From: Paenibacillus_F sp047238265
Lineage (GTDB): Bacteria > Bacillota > Bacilli > Paenibacillales > NBRC-103111
Reading direction: 5' to 3'
NCBI RefSeq assembly: GCF_047238265.1
Contig: NZ_JBDFMM010000001.1
Span: 186,001 to 250,000 of the forward strand
Length of the DNA: 64,000 nucleotides
Shown: piece after piece, positions 7,032-19,994 of the stretch
Layout: every line of letters starts with the position of its first letter
Numbering within the stretch: the stretch's first letter is position 1
The notes under the pieces: generated by a model
What the model saw: only the letters and a program-made list of their open reading frames with translations
The model's database searches: none
What the model was told of the DNA's origin: nothing
Translations under genes and position numbers: made by a program

Positions 7032-9053
7032 ATGGCCGACTTCACTGCGGAGATGAAGACACTCATCGAAGCTATCGAGCAGCACAATTACAACTATTAC
7101 ACGCTGGACCGCCCGGTAGTTACCGATGCCGAATACGACAAGCTGTATGACCGTCTGGTGGAATTAGAGAAGGAATCCGGAGTGACGCTTCCGAACTCTC
7201 CCACCAGACGTGTCGGCGGCGAACTTCTGAAAGGGTTCGACCCCCACCGTCATCTCTCCCGGCTGTGGAGTCTGGACAAGACGCGCGACAAAGACGGTCT
7301 TAACGCATGGCTGACGCGCGTATTGAAACTCGTTGGCGAATACAATAAAAACAACCCGGACAATCCCCTGCCGCATCCGACTTTTGTCGTCGAGCTTAAA
7401 TTTGACGGTCTTACGCTCAATTTGACGTATGACAAGGGGGCGCTTGTCCAGGCTTCGACCCGCGGCAACGGAACGGTAGGAGAAGGTATTCTGGAACAGG
7501 TGAAAACTATCCGTTCCGTTCCCCTGGAGATTCCTTATAAAGACGGGATCATTGAGGTGCAGGGCGAAGGCCTCATGTTCCTGTCCGTTTTGGACCAGTA
7601 CAATCAGACGGCGGCCGAGCCGTTTAAAAATGCGCGTAATGCGGCCGCAGGAGCGCTTCGTAATCTCAATCCGCAAGTAACGGCCAAACGTAAACTGAGC
7701 GCCTTCTTCTATAATGTGGGCTATTCCGATAACCTCCGGTTCACCGACCATCGGGAAATGGTGGAGTTTCTTAAAGAGAACCGGTTTAAAGTTAATCCGG
7801 ACATCAAATTTTTCGATTCTATCGACGACGTCATGGATGAACTCGAGCGTATCGGAAGCAATCGCCTGAATTACGATTTCCTTATCGACGGAGCGGTAGT
7901 TAAAGTGGCGGATATGCGTACGCGCGAAGTGCTCGGGTATACCGAGAAATTTCCGCGCTGGGCTATCGCGTTCAAGTTCGAGGCGGAAGAGGTTACGACC
8001 GTTCTGGAATCCGTATCTTGGGAAGTGGGACGCACGGGCAAAATAACGCCGGTAGCACGCGTTGAACCGGTCGATTTGGCAGGCGTAACCGTACAAAACT
8101 GTACGCTGAACAATATCGGTGACATTGAACGCAAAAACTTGAAGCATGCTCTGGGAAGTCTTGTTTATATCCGCCGCTCTAACGACGTGATCCCGGAAAT
8201 ACTCGGCAAAGCCACGGAAGAGACCGACGGGGAAGAGATCGTTTACCCGGAGAATTGCCCTGCTTGCGGAACCGCGCTTGAGCAGCGGGGGGCTCACCTG
8301 TTCTGTCCGAACCGTCTGGGCTGCAGGCCTCAAATGATCGGCAGAATAACCCATTTCGCTTCCCGTGACGCGATGGATATCGATACGTTCAGCGTCATGA
8401 CGGCGGAGCAGCTTTATCAGGAAGTGGGCGTACGCGATCCTGCGGACCTGTACAGGCTCACTTATGACGACTTGATCAAACTGGAGCGCTTCGGCGAGAA
8501 AAAAGCCAACAAGCTGCTTGCCGCGTTTGAGAAGAGCAAGGAGTGCGACCTGTCGTCCTTCCTGTTTGCCCTAGGCATCCCGAATACGGGCAAAACCACG
8601 ACTAAAGTGCTGGCTGAGCATCTCGGCAGCCTGGACAAAGTCATGGAGGCGTCGATCGAAGAGCTGATCGCGCTGCCGGATGTCGGCGGCATCGTGGCCG
8701 ACAGCATCCACAGCTTCTTCCGCGATCCGCTCATGCAGGACAGCATCTCCCGCATGCTTGCGGCAGGCGTCCGCCCTCGCGCGGAAGAAAAGCTGGCCGC
8801 CGCGGCGGACGAGAGCCATCCCCTCTTCGGCAAAACCGTCGTGCTGACCGGTACGCTCAGCGCGATGAGCCGGGACGAAGCGGCGGATAAGCTCGAGGCC
8901 CTCGGGGCCAAGGTAACCGGCAGCGTCTCGAAGAAGACGGACATCGTGATTGCCGGGGAGAGTGCCGGCAGTAAGCTTGCCAAGGCACAGTCACTTGGCA
9001 TCCGCATTATAGATGACGAGCAGGAGCTTCTGAAGCTGCTCGGAGAACAGTAA
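7032..9053 (+). CDS. ligA: NAD+-dependent DNA ligase LigA
   Basis: This encodes 673 residues. It seals nicks in replication and repair using NAD+. In order: domain Ia (NYNYYTLDRPVVTDAEYD), the adenylation domain with catalytic Lys123 in ELKFDG, the OB fold (EVGRTGKITPVARVEPV), a zinc site with Cys409, 412, 425 and 431, HhH repeats (about 440-580), and a C-terminal BRCT domain (GKTVVLTGTLSAMSRDEA). Several usually invariant spots are altered: STRGNGTVGEG replaces TRGDG..GED, and DIDTFS follows SRDAM in place of the common DIEGLG. It is therefore a divergent but apparently complete LigA. It is the last gene of pcrB-pcrA-ligA, with a strong terminator behind it. Confidence 0.95.
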   Translation: MADFTAEMKTLIEAIEQHNYNYYTLDRPVVTDAEYDKLYDRLVELEKESGVTLPNSPTRRVGGELLKGFDPHRHLSRLWSLDKTRDKDGLNAWLTRVLKLVGEYNKNNPDNPLPHPTFVVELKFDGLTLNLTYDKGALVQASTRGNGTVGEGILEQVKTIRSVPLEIPYKDGIIEVQGEGLMFLSVLDQYNQTAAEPFKNARNAAAGALRNLNPQVTAKRKLSAFFYNVGYSDNLRFTDHREMVEFLKENRFKVNPDIKFFDSIDDVMDELERIGSNRLNYDFLIDGAVVKVADMRTREVLGYTEKFPRWAIAFKFEAEEVTTVLESVSWEVGRTGKITPVARVEPVDLAGVTVQNCTLNNIGDIERKNLKHALGSLVYIRRSNDVIPEILGKATEETDGEEIVYPENCPACGTALEQRGAHLFCPNRLGCRPQMIGRITHFASRDAMDIDTFSVMTAEQLYQEVGVRDPADLYRLTYDDLIKLERFGEKKANKLLAAFEKSKECDLSSFLFALGIPNTGKTTTKVLAEHLGSLDKVMEASIEELIALPDVGGIVADSIHSFFRDPLMQDSISRMLAAGVRPRAEEKLAAAADESHPLFGKTVVLTGTLSAMSRDEAADKLEALGAKVTGSVSKKTDIVIAGESAGSKLAKAQSLGIRIIDDEQELLKLLGEQ

Positions 9054-9063
9054 GCTCGGCTGG

Positions 9064-9115
9064 TATACAAGAGACAAGGCTCGTTCTTTCGGGCCTTGTC
9101 TTTACTCTTGTATAT
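9064..9115 (+). terminator. Terminator after ligA
   Basis: The inner stem GACAAGGC/GCCTTGTC is extended by outer pairing of TATACAAGAG with CTCTTGTATA. It closes the repair operon just before the rRNA promoter region. Confidence 0.8.
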
Positions 9116-9346
9116 AGAAGAATTCCACGGGCATAACTCCGGCACGGGTTGGTCTATTCTGCGGTTCTCTGCTACAGCCGCAATAGATTGATCTGCCACA
9201 ATAGATGCCAAGTACCTCGCGCTATAAGCAACAACGTTTGGGATCACACATAGGCACTTAAAGGAGTGGGAGTGTCCGAGTTCAGAGCTTGTACCCAATT
9301 TTCGACGTCATTAAACACTTGGAAGAAAATTCTTTTAAAATAGGGG
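9116..9346. other. Intergenic stretch upstream of the rRNA promoter
   Basis: No reading frame with a ribosome site and no recognisable RNA lie here. It presumably contains upstream activating (A/T-rich) DNA, for example the TTTTAAAAT stretch at 9331-9342 directly before the -35 box. Confidence 0.5.
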
Positions 9347-9375
9347 TTGCAAATAGTGAAAAAGCCTGATAATAT
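9347..9375 (+). promoter_or_regulatory. Sigma-A promoter of the rRNA operon
   Basis: -35 TTGCAA (9347-9352), a 17-bp spacer and -10 TAATAT (9370-9375) are preceded by an extended -10 TGA. The A/T-rich DNA just upstream resembles an UP element. The leader that follows has a boxA-like CTTGAAAAC at about 9418, repeated before the 23S gene near 11266, as expected for rrn antitermination. Confidence 0.75.
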
Positions 9376-9512
9376 TAGTTCTTGTCACCGCAAGTGACGC
9401 AAACATTAAGTAAGCTCCTTGAAAACTGAACAGAACTAATTTACAACCAGCATAGATTTAAAATTGAGCTTAATCAGCTTGAGATAAACCGCTGGCCTTT
9501 GGCCGGCACAAC

Positions 9513-11070
<1,558 letters not shown>

Positions 11071-11143
11071 TGGATATAACGGAAGAGCGAATCTTCCGAT
11101 AAAAAGCTGGTTGTAAATTCTGTTCAGTTTTGATGGAGCTTAT

Positions 11144-11219
11144 GGGGCCATAGCTCAGCTGGGAGAGCGCCTGCCTTGCAAGCAGGAGGTCAGCGGTTCG
11201 ATCCCGCTTGGCTCCACCA
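11144..11219 (+). tRNA. tRNA-Ala (anticodon TGC) in the 16S-23S spacer
   Basis: This is a 76-nt cloverleaf including an encoded CCA. The acceptor GGGGCCA pairs with TGGCTCC (one G-U). The D arm contains GCTCAGCTGGGAGAGC, the anticodon stem is CCTGC/GCAGG with anticodon TGC, and the T loop is GGTTCGATCCC. No tRNA-Ile is found in the rest of the spacer, although many Bacillus rrn spacers carry an Ile-Ala pair. Confidence 0.97.
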
Positions 11220-11405
11220 TCAACCTCCTAAAGGTCTTCGGACCGGCAGGAACTACAAAGTTGATCCTTGAAAACTAGATAGCGAAACATGTAACTAGAA
11301 TCATCCAAACCTTTTGGTTTTGATCGATGTAAAGCGAAGTTAGATGTCGGATGAGCGATTTTTTAAGCTTGCTTAAATAGCGCGAATCGAGATCTAACGA
11401 GCACG

Positions 11406-14321
<2,916 letters not shown>

Positions 14322-14456
14322 CGAGGCACTTACGACAGTAGATGCCGCATCGGAAGCATACCCAGCGTATGCACCACAAGATCTTTGGATGGATCGACTG
14401 CACGTTTCGCTGCTAGTTTTCAGGGAGCAACCCTGATGTGTCTACATAGACACCTG

Positions 14457-14572
14457 TTTGGTGACGATGGCGGAAGGGAACCACGCGTACCCATCCCGAA
14501 CACGACCGTTAAGCCTTCCAGCGCCGATGGTACTTGGACCGAAGGGTCCTGGGAGAGTAGGACGTTGCCAAG
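14457..14572 (+). rRNA. 5S ribosomal RNA
   Basis: This is about 116 nt, from TTTGGTGACGATGGCGGAAG to GACGTTGCCAAGC, with the conserved CCGAACACGACCGTTAAG segment and GGGAGAGTAGGACG. It is the last gene of the rrn operon. Confidence 0.95.
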
Positions 14573-14580
14573 CACAAATA

Positions 14581-14618
14581 AAACCTTTTCGAACTCCAAT
14601 TCGAAAAGGTTTTTTATT
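14581..14618 (+). terminator. Terminator of the rRNA operon
   Basis: A stem of at least 11 bp (AACCTTTTCGAA/TTCGAAAAGGTT) with a six-base loop is followed by TTTTTT. Confidence 0.9.
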
Positions 14619-14637
14619 GTTTAAGATAAATTCAAGT

Positions 14638-14680
14638 TAAAAAAAGACCGGTCCAGGATAGAGCCTCGGATCCGATCTTT
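14638..14680 (-). terminator. Probable terminator of the minus-strand membrane gene
   Basis: On the minus strand an interrupted stem (AAAGA-CGG-TCC-AGG against CCT-GGA-CCG-TCTTT) is followed by seven T. It lies about 150 bp beyond the stop of the 14827-15342 gene, and the mismatches weaken the call. Confidence 0.5.
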
Positions 14681-14826
14681 ATGTACCGCACAGTCCCCAA
14701 GCGGGTGTGATATCGCTTGACGTTAGCCGACCACCACGATATATTTTCCATTTCTAAGGTTCATCATTTCCAATTATGAGACGCCTTTTTACCAATTTTA
14801 TTTCCAGAGCAGGCAGGGACGAGGAC

Positions 14827-15342
14827 TTACTGCTTGTAGCATGATGTTTCATTAGCACGGAGACGCAGCCAGCCGACTCCATATTGTTTCCGGAACATCA
14901 GAAACATATAAAACCGCCCCCCCAAAATCCACAGGTGCACAAACAGGATATTGGATAAGGCCGCGGCGCCGAGCCAAGGATACAGAAGCAGTATGCCGGC
15001 GAATCCCGAGATAAGAAGGTGCAGGTGAAGACGGACGAAAGACCGCAGCATTACGTACTGCTCGGGAATATAGCCCGTCCACAGATGAGCGAAACGGAAA
15101 GACCAGCCCTGAGGCTCCGCTTTTCTCACAAAATGAAGATAACCGCGGATTGCCAGCATATGAAGAAGTTGAACGAAAATATAGCCGAGACATAAAGAAA
15201 GCAAACTGTTTGTAAGCAGGGCTTTAACCGCCCATACCGCGGCAAACGCGTAATAAACGCCGAGCAGCAGGAGATGATGCGGAATACGCCGAAGAAGGGT
15301 GTACGTGTAGATAATCGCATCGCTGGAAGTGTTGTTTTTCAA
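14827..15342 (-). CDS. Small integral membrane protein, function unknown
   Basis: This encodes 171 residues. The start is TTG 15342, with GGAGG nine bases upstream. Three to four hydrophobic segments are visible: about 22-42 (LLLLGVYYAFAAVWAVKAL), 45-62, 108-128 (LLISGFAGILLLYPWLG) and 131-150. The charged loops are Arg-rich. It is the only protein gene on this strand between the rRNA operon and csfB. I recognise no family and do not assign a function. Confidence 0.6.
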   Translation of the reverse strand: MKNNTSSDAIIYTYTLLRRIPHHLLLLGVYYAFAAVWAVKALLTNSLLSLCLGYIFVQLLHMLAIRGYLHFVRKAEPQGWSFRFAHLWTGYIPEQYVMLRSFVRLHLHLLISGFAGILLLYPWLGAAALSNILFVHLWILGGRFYMFLMFRKQYGVGWLRLRANETSCYKQ

Positions 15343-15553
15343 ATTGGAAAGCCTCCGTATAAACCGTCTGTTGTCCTAGTCAGTATCTCATAAGCAGGGT
15401 ACTCTATCTATATCGGATTTAAAGCGTCGCTTTTTAAAGATTAAAGGGGAGAAAGATTGCTGCAATGAGAGCTTTGCACGCAGGCAAAACCCCAAGACCC
15501 CGCATTTCGTGGCGAGAAGGGCACCCTGATGTGCTTGCAACCCTTTCTTTTGC

Positions 15554-15583
15554 GTCTAAAAGAATCGTAAACCGGACATACTG
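15554..15583 (+). promoter_or_regulatory. Forespore (sigma-F/G type) promoter of csfB
   Basis: GTCTA (15554-15558), an 18-bp spacer and CATACTG (15577-15583) are seen. The same -10 reads GGACATACT from 15574, fitting the sigma-F form GGnnAnAnT. csfB is known to be forespore-expressed in Bacillus subtilis. Confidence 0.5.
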
Positions 15584-15613
15584 CTAATAGGAAAAAAAGT
15601 AGAGGTGATCCGT

Positions 15614-15799
15614 ATGGAAGACCCGGTTCTGGTGAAATGTATCGTATGCGGAGAAGAAAAGCAGGAAGGCATTCAGATCGCTTCGGAATTTATCTGTGAT
15701 GCTTGCGAGGCTGAAATTGTACGCACCGATGTGATGGATGTTAAATATTCTTTTTTTATCCGCCAGTTAAAACAGATTTTTTATAAGCAAAACGCCTGA
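15614..15799 (+). CDS. csfB: CsfB/Gin, anti-sigma factor of the forespore
   Basis: This encodes 61 residues from ATG 15614. GAGGTGATC directly before it pairs with nine bases of the 16S 3' end, whereas a GTG at 15605 lies inside that site. The protein has the Gin pattern: KCIVCGEEKQEGIQ (CxxC), FICDACE (second CxxC) and a C-terminal KYSFFIRQLKQI helix, forming a zinc-stabilised hairpin. In B. subtilis Gin (64 residues) binds and inhibits sigma-G, and also sigma-E, to prevent premature or misplaced activity. The neighbours (decarboxylase, then tmk) match the B. subtilis csfB locus. Confidence 0.88.
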   Translation: MEDPVLVKCIVCGEEKQEGIQIASEFICDACEAEIVRTDVMDVKYSFFIRQLKQIFYKQNA

Positions 15800-15907
15800 T
15801 CTGGGGCGCAGTAAGCATAGTGCTTGAAATATGCCTTGATTTTCTGGACGGCTGACAGGTATGCTTAATTTACTTCATGAATATAGGATTTCAAAGGATG
15901 CTTGGAT

Positions 15908-17424
15908 ATGCCAAATCGCGAAAACGCACCCCTTTTCGAAAAAATGAGGGAGCATTATGAACGAAGACCGGCCAGTTTCCATGTACCCGGTCATAAATCA
16001 GGCAGGGGAGCGGACCGAGAGGCCGCTCCTTTTTTGGGCCGCTGATGGCACTCGACTATACCGAGATCAGCGGCCTGGACGATCTCCACCAACCCGAAGA
16101 GGCGATCCGCGAGGCGCAGGCGCTCGCGGCGGATTGTTTCGGGGCGGAGGAGACGTTGTTCCTCGTTGGCGGCAGTACGGCCGGCAACCTGGCCATGATC
16201 ATGTCGCTGTGCGGGCCCGGCGACATTCTTCTCGTGCAGCGCAACGCCCACAAATCCGTGCTTCACGGATTAATGCTGGCCGGCGCGCACGCGGTTTTTA
16301 TTTCCCCGCGGACCGATGGGGAAAGCGGTATACCCGCCTCCGTCAGGCTGAGCGACGTCGAAGACGCGCTCTCCCGGTATCCGGAGGCGAAGGGGCTGCT
16401 GCTGACCAATCCGAACTATTACGGAATGGGAGTGGATCTGCGCCCTTACGCCGATCTGATGCACCGGCACGGCCTGCCGCTGCTGGTAGATGAGGCGCAT
16501 GGGGCGCATTACGGCTTTCATCCGGCACTGCCGGAGAACGCGCTTGCCTGCGGCGCCGATGGCGTGGTCCAGTCCACCCACAAAATGCTCACGGCGATGA
16601 CAATGGGGGCGATGCTCCATCTCCGCCACGACCGGCTGGACCGGGAAAGAATACGGATGCTGCTTTCGATGCTCCAAAGTTCGAGCCCGTCCTACCCGAT
16701 CATGGCTTCGCTTGATCTGGCGAGGAGGCAGATGCATCTCAACGGGAAAAAGCTAGTCGAAGAAGGATTGAAAGCCGTTCAGAGACTTCGTGAAGGGCTG
16801 GAAGACCTGTATGGTTTCCGGCAGTTGAAACATCATTCGGGACAAGCGGCCTATGACCATTTGGATCCGTTTAAAGTGACGATCTATGACGGGACAGGGA
16901 CGCTGAGCGGCTCAGAGCTGCAGGGTCTTTTAGAAGAAGCCGGATGTTTTGTGGAGCTTGCCGCGGATAAAGCCGTTCTGCTTCTGCTGACGCCCGCCTC
17001 GACAATGGAAGACGCGGAAAGAGTTTTGAAAGCTTGTGCAGCCATTTCCACGGAATACTTGACAAATAAGCAGGAACTTCCGGGCATCAGCCCGAATAGT
17101 ATGTATGAGCCTCTTCTTAACTCCGTTTCCAAACCCGTTCCCTTGAACATACCCGTTACCCGAGACTGGAAGGACCGTGTACAGGAGACTGTATGCATCA
17201 TGCCGATTGAGAGTTCCGCCGGTAAAAGATCCGCTGAAATGGTGATCCCCTATCCGCCCGGAATTCCTTTGCTGTATCCTGGAGAGCTTATTCAAGAGGA
17301 TACGGCGGCTGAGCTTAAGCGGCTGGCCGATTCGGGAGCGAGATTTCATGGAAGCCGGGAGGCGGCGAAGGGCCGTCTGAAGGTACTGACGGATACTCCG
17401 GAAGATACCGTGAAAGCAACATAG
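15908..17424 (+). CDS. Orn/Lys/Arg decarboxylase family protein (YaaO type), interrupted by a -1 frame change
   Basis: This is a PLP-dependent fold-type I amino-acid decarboxylase of the Orn/Lys/Arg group, about 505 residues if joined. The first 45 codons from ATG 15908 contain the family N-terminus (RRPASFHVPGHKSGRG) and stop at TGA 16043-16045. The rest continues one frame back from ATG 16045. It holds ISGLDDLHQPEEAI, FLVGGSTAGN, VDEAHGAHYGFH and the PLP-lysine motif QSTHKML. The two frames meet at T TTT TTG (16030-16036), so either a T was lost or the ribosome slips -1 there. The TGATG overlap would also allow reinitiation, but without the N-terminus. It lies between csfB and tmk, as yaaO does in B. 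subtilis; the substrate is unproven. Confidence 0.85.
16030..16036 (+). promoter_or_regulatory. Candidate -1 ribosomal slippery heptamer
   Basis: T TTT TTG is positioned in the zero frame (cct ttt ttg ggc), the X XXY YYZ arrangement. A -1 slip reads ggg ccg ctg atg and enters the decarboxylase frame. The zero-frame stop comes three codons later. No clear stimulatory stem-loop or upstream SD is seen, so an indel in the T-run is an equal or likelier explanation. Confidence 0.35.
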
Positions 17425-17475
17425 AATAACTTCCGGCCTGAAGGTTGGTTTCGTTTTTATTTTTAGGAGGGTAAT

Positions 17476-18141
17476 GTGAAAGAACTATTTCTTACATTCG
17501 AGGGCCCTGACGGCTCGGGCAAAACGACGCAGCTGCGTAGACTGGCCGAATCGCTGCAGGAGCTCGGATATGATACGGTCGTAACGCGGGAGCCGGGAGG
17601 CACACCGATCAGCGACCACATACGCAGTCTTGTTCTAACGCCGGACTACAAGGAAATGGCGGACCATACGGAGGTTCTGCTCTATGCCGCATCTCGTGCC
17701 CAGCACGTCCGGGAATTGATCATGCCGGCGCTGAAGGCGAACCGGATCGTGCTTTGCGACCGTTTTGTCGACGCGAGTCTGGCCTATCAGTCCTATGGAC
17801 TCGGGATCGGCCTGGAAGAGGTAGCGGCGATTAACCGTTTCGCGACCGGAGGGCTGGAGCCTACGCGCACGTACCTGCTGGATGTTCCGGTTGAAACAAG
17901 CCGCCGCAGGCTGTTGGCAAGGACTCAGTCAGCCGGCGGAGAAGGCCTGGACCGGATCGAACAGAAGGGCGAAGCGTATCATACCCGTGTCCGGGAAGGG
18001 TTTATGAGGATCCTGGAACAAAATCCGCAGCGGATTTGTCTGATTGATGCAGACCGCACTCAGGATGAAATCGCCCGTGATATTTTGCAGGATTGTAAAC
18101 AACTGTTAGATCGTGTCTTTTTTCCAAAGCCTGAGGTATAA
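17476..18141 (+). CDS. tmk: Thymidylate kinase
   Basis: This encodes 221 residues and starts at GTG 17476, four bases after AGGAGGGT. It phosphorylates dTMP to dTDP with ATP. Visible features are the P-loop GPDGSGKT (10-17), REPGGTPISDHIR (the DRX-like substrate site), LLYAASRAQHV, the LCDRFVDASLAYQ motif and a flexible LID region around SAGGEGLDRIEQK. Length and motifs match Gram-positive Tmk. It heads the tmk-darA-yaaR-holB-ricT-yabA cluster and its stop lies 20 bp before the darA start. Confidence 0.96.
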   Translation: MKELFLTFEGPDGSGKTTQLRRLAESLQELGYDTVVTREPGGTPISDHIRSLVLTPDYKEMADHTEVLLYAASRAQHVRELIMPALKANRIVLCDRFVDASLAYQSYGLGIGLEEVAAINRFATGGLEPTRTYLLDVPVETSRRRLLARTQSAGGEGLDRIEQKGEAYHTRVREGFMRILEQNPQRICLIDADRTQDEIARDILQDCKQLLDRVFFPKPEV

Positions 18142-18160
18142 TGAAAGAGGGGGATCTGCG

Positions 18161-18490
18161 ATGAAACTCGTAATCGCCGTTGTTCAAGACAAAGACAGCA
18201 ATCGTCTTTCCAATGCTTTGATCAAGGAAGGGTTCCGTGCAACCAAGTTGGCCAGTACCGGCGGTTTTCTGCGTGCGGGCAACACGACGTTCATGATCGG
18301 TATCGAGGATGAGCGGGTTCCGGAAGTTTTCAAAGTGATCAAGGCTAACTGCAAAGTCCGTGATCAGCTTGTGACGCCGGTATCGCCGATGGGCGGTACG
18401 ACAGATTCATATATTCCGTTCCCGGTTGAAGTGCAGGTCGGCGGTGCCGCCGTGTTTCTGCTTCCGGTCGAACGTTTTGAGCACTTCTAA
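18161..18490 (+). CDS. darA: DarA (PstA/YaaQ), cyclic-di-AMP-binding PII-like protein
   Basis: This encodes 109 residues, the same length as B. subtilis DarA. ATG 18161 is preceded by GAGGGGG. The family sequence is clear: MKLVIAVVQDKDSNRL, ATKLASTGGFLRAGNTTFM, SPMGGTTDSYIPFPVEVQVGG. DarA is a trimeric PII-like cytosolic receptor for c-di-AMP whose downstream targets are not well defined. It shares this window with a c-di-AMP riboswitch at 28612, so both a protein and an RNA sensor for the same messenger are present. Confidence 0.96.
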   Translation: MKLVIAVVQDKDSNRLSNALIKEGFRATKLASTGGFLRAGNTTFMIGIEDERVPEVFKVIKANCKVRDQLVTPVSPMGGTTDSYIPFPVEVQVGGAAVFLLPVERFEHF

Positions 18491-18548
18491 AGCGGCTGGA
18501 ACCGACCGACGGAACCCGCCAATACGCAACAAAAGGGGAGCATGAAGC

Positions 18549-18995
18549 TTGAAAATCAACCCGGGGTGGCAGCCGATCGGTAAGAACGTAAAGGTCCCTG
18601 AAACGGCGCCCACTCTTCAATCGCCTCCCAAAGACTTTTCCTCCTTTATGCTCAAGCATGACGAAAAGGTCACCATGGAGCAGCTTAACCGGATGCTTCA
18701 GCAGATCGGGCTTCAGGGTGACCGTCTTTCCAGATCCATGACGCTGCGGGAGCTTCGGCAGTACAAGCTGCTGATCAAGCAGTTTCTGGAGGAAACGGCC
18801 CGTCAGGGCGTCGGCTTGCGCGAGACTCGCGGATGGGATAGGAGAGGCCGGACGAAGAGGTACAAGCTGCTGGAGGAAGTAGACGGCGCACTGCTCGGCA
18901 TGGCGGACGATCTGCTTGAAACGGAGCAGGGACGTCTGGAAATTTTGCAGCGAATAGGCGAAATACGAGGCATGCTGATCCACTTTTTATTTTAA
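18549..18995 (+). CDS. yaaR: YaaR family protein (DUF327)
   Basis: This encodes 148 residues from TTG 18549, with AGGGGAG about eight bases upstream. It is mostly alpha-helical: FSSFMLKHDEKVTMEQLNRM, LRELRQYKLLIKQFLEET, and a basic RGRTKRYKLLEEVDGALL segment followed by two C-terminal helices. The family is conserved at this position (darA-yaaR-holB) in Bacilli, but its function is unknown. The position and helical content match B. subtilis YaaR. Confidence 0.85.
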   Translation: MKINPGWQPIGKNVKVPETAPTLQSPPKDFSSFMLKHDEKVTMEQLNRMLQQIGLQGDRLSRSMTLRELRQYKLLIKQFLEETARQGVGLRETRGWDRRGRTKRYKLLEEVDGALLGMADDLLETEQGRLEILQRIGEIRGMLIHFLF

Positions 18996-19015
18996 AGACA
19001 GTGGAGAATATACAA

Positions 19016-19993
19016 ATGTCTTTTCAAACGATCCCAGGCCAGGAAACGGCCAAGCGCATATTGCAAAGCGGCTTGCGGCAGGATAAAATATCGCACGCTT
19101 ATATATTCAGCGGTCCGGTAGGTACGGGGAGGAAGCAGACGGCCCTTATGCTGGCGAAAGCGATCTACTGCACGAACCTCAAGGATGACGCCTGCGGGGA
19201 ATGTCTGGAGTGCAGGAAGGTCGAGCATGGCAACCATCCGGATCTTTACAGAATCGAGCCCGACGGGGCTTCCATCAAGATCGATCAGATTCGTGAGCTG
19301 CAGAAGCAGTTTGCCTATCGTTCCGCCGGTTCGGGCACGAAGATTTATATTCTTAACCAGGCGGAGAAAATGACCGTTCAGGCTGCCAACAGCCTGCTTA
19401 AGTTTTTGGAGGAACCGAATTCGAAAGTGGTTGCGGTACTCATTACGGAGAATGGACATGCTCTGCTGCCGACTATTCAGTCCCGTTCCCAGTGGATTTC
19501 ATTCACACCTATGCCCAGGGCGGAGATGGCGAGAGTTCTGCTGGAAGAAGGTCACCCTGCTGCCCTGGTGCAGCCTGCCATTCATCTGACCGCCGGCATA
19601 CAAGCGGCCAAAGAAATGATCCAGACAAATGGGTTTGCCGAAATCCGCGGCACAATGATACAATTGTTGAGGGAAACGCTGACACGCTATCCGTCTTCCT
19701 TTGTTACGCTGCAGCAGAAGTGGATCAAAGCCGGGCTGGCCGATCATACGGCTCTGCTTTTCGATCTCATGATTTTATGGTTGAAAGACATGGTTTCCCT
19801 GCGAATCGGTCGCAAGGAAAATTTCGTATATATCGACCAGATGGACTGGATGGGCCCGTTGTCGTTCAAAAGGGAAACCGGGGATTGGGTGCGTTTGCTT
19901 GCCCGTGCGGTTGAACTTCAAAAACGGCTCCGGTTCAATGCCAATCGGCAGCTGGTTGTCGAGAAAATGCTAGTGGACATACAGGGGGTGTAA
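19016..19993 (+). CDS. holB: DNA polymerase III delta' subunit
   Basis: This encodes 325 residues. ATG 19016 is preferred because TGGAGAA lies nine bases upstream; an in-frame GTG at 19001 is itself part of that site. Delta' is the stator of the clamp loader. Visible are the AAA+ P-loop-like GPVGTGRKQTA, a four-Cys zinc module (CTNLKDDACGECLECRKVEHG), EKMTVQAANSLLKFLEEP (sensor/SRC-like region) and LLPTIQSRSQW. The C-terminal half is helical, as expected for the collar domain. The stop is one base before the ricT start codon. Confidence 0.93.
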   Translation: MSFQTIPGQETAKRILQSGLRQDKISHAYIFSGPVGTGRKQTALMLAKAIYCTNLKDDACGECLECRKVEHGNHPDLYRIEPDGASIKIDQIRELQKQFAYRSAGSGTKIYILNQAEKMTVQAANSLLKFLEEPNSKVVAVLITENGHALLPTIQSRSQWISFTPMPRAEMARVLLEEGHPAALVQPAIHLTAGIQAAKEMIQTNGFAEIRGTMIQLLRETLTRYPSSFVTLQQKWIKAGLADHTALLFDLMILWLKDMVSLRIGRKENFVYIDQMDWMGPLSFKRETGDWVRLLARAVELQKRLRFNANRQLVVEKMLVDIQGV

Positions 19994-19994
19994 C

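Noticed and set aside
15463..15588. 40-codon frame (MRALHAGKTPRP...) upstream of csfB
   Set aside because: The nearest GGGGAG is 13 bases away and the frame runs through the csfB promoter.
16045..17424. Treating the decarboxylase body as a complete gene starting at ATG 16045
   Set aside because: It lacks the conserved FHVPGHK N-terminus, which is present just upstream in the other frame, and it has no ribosome site of its own.
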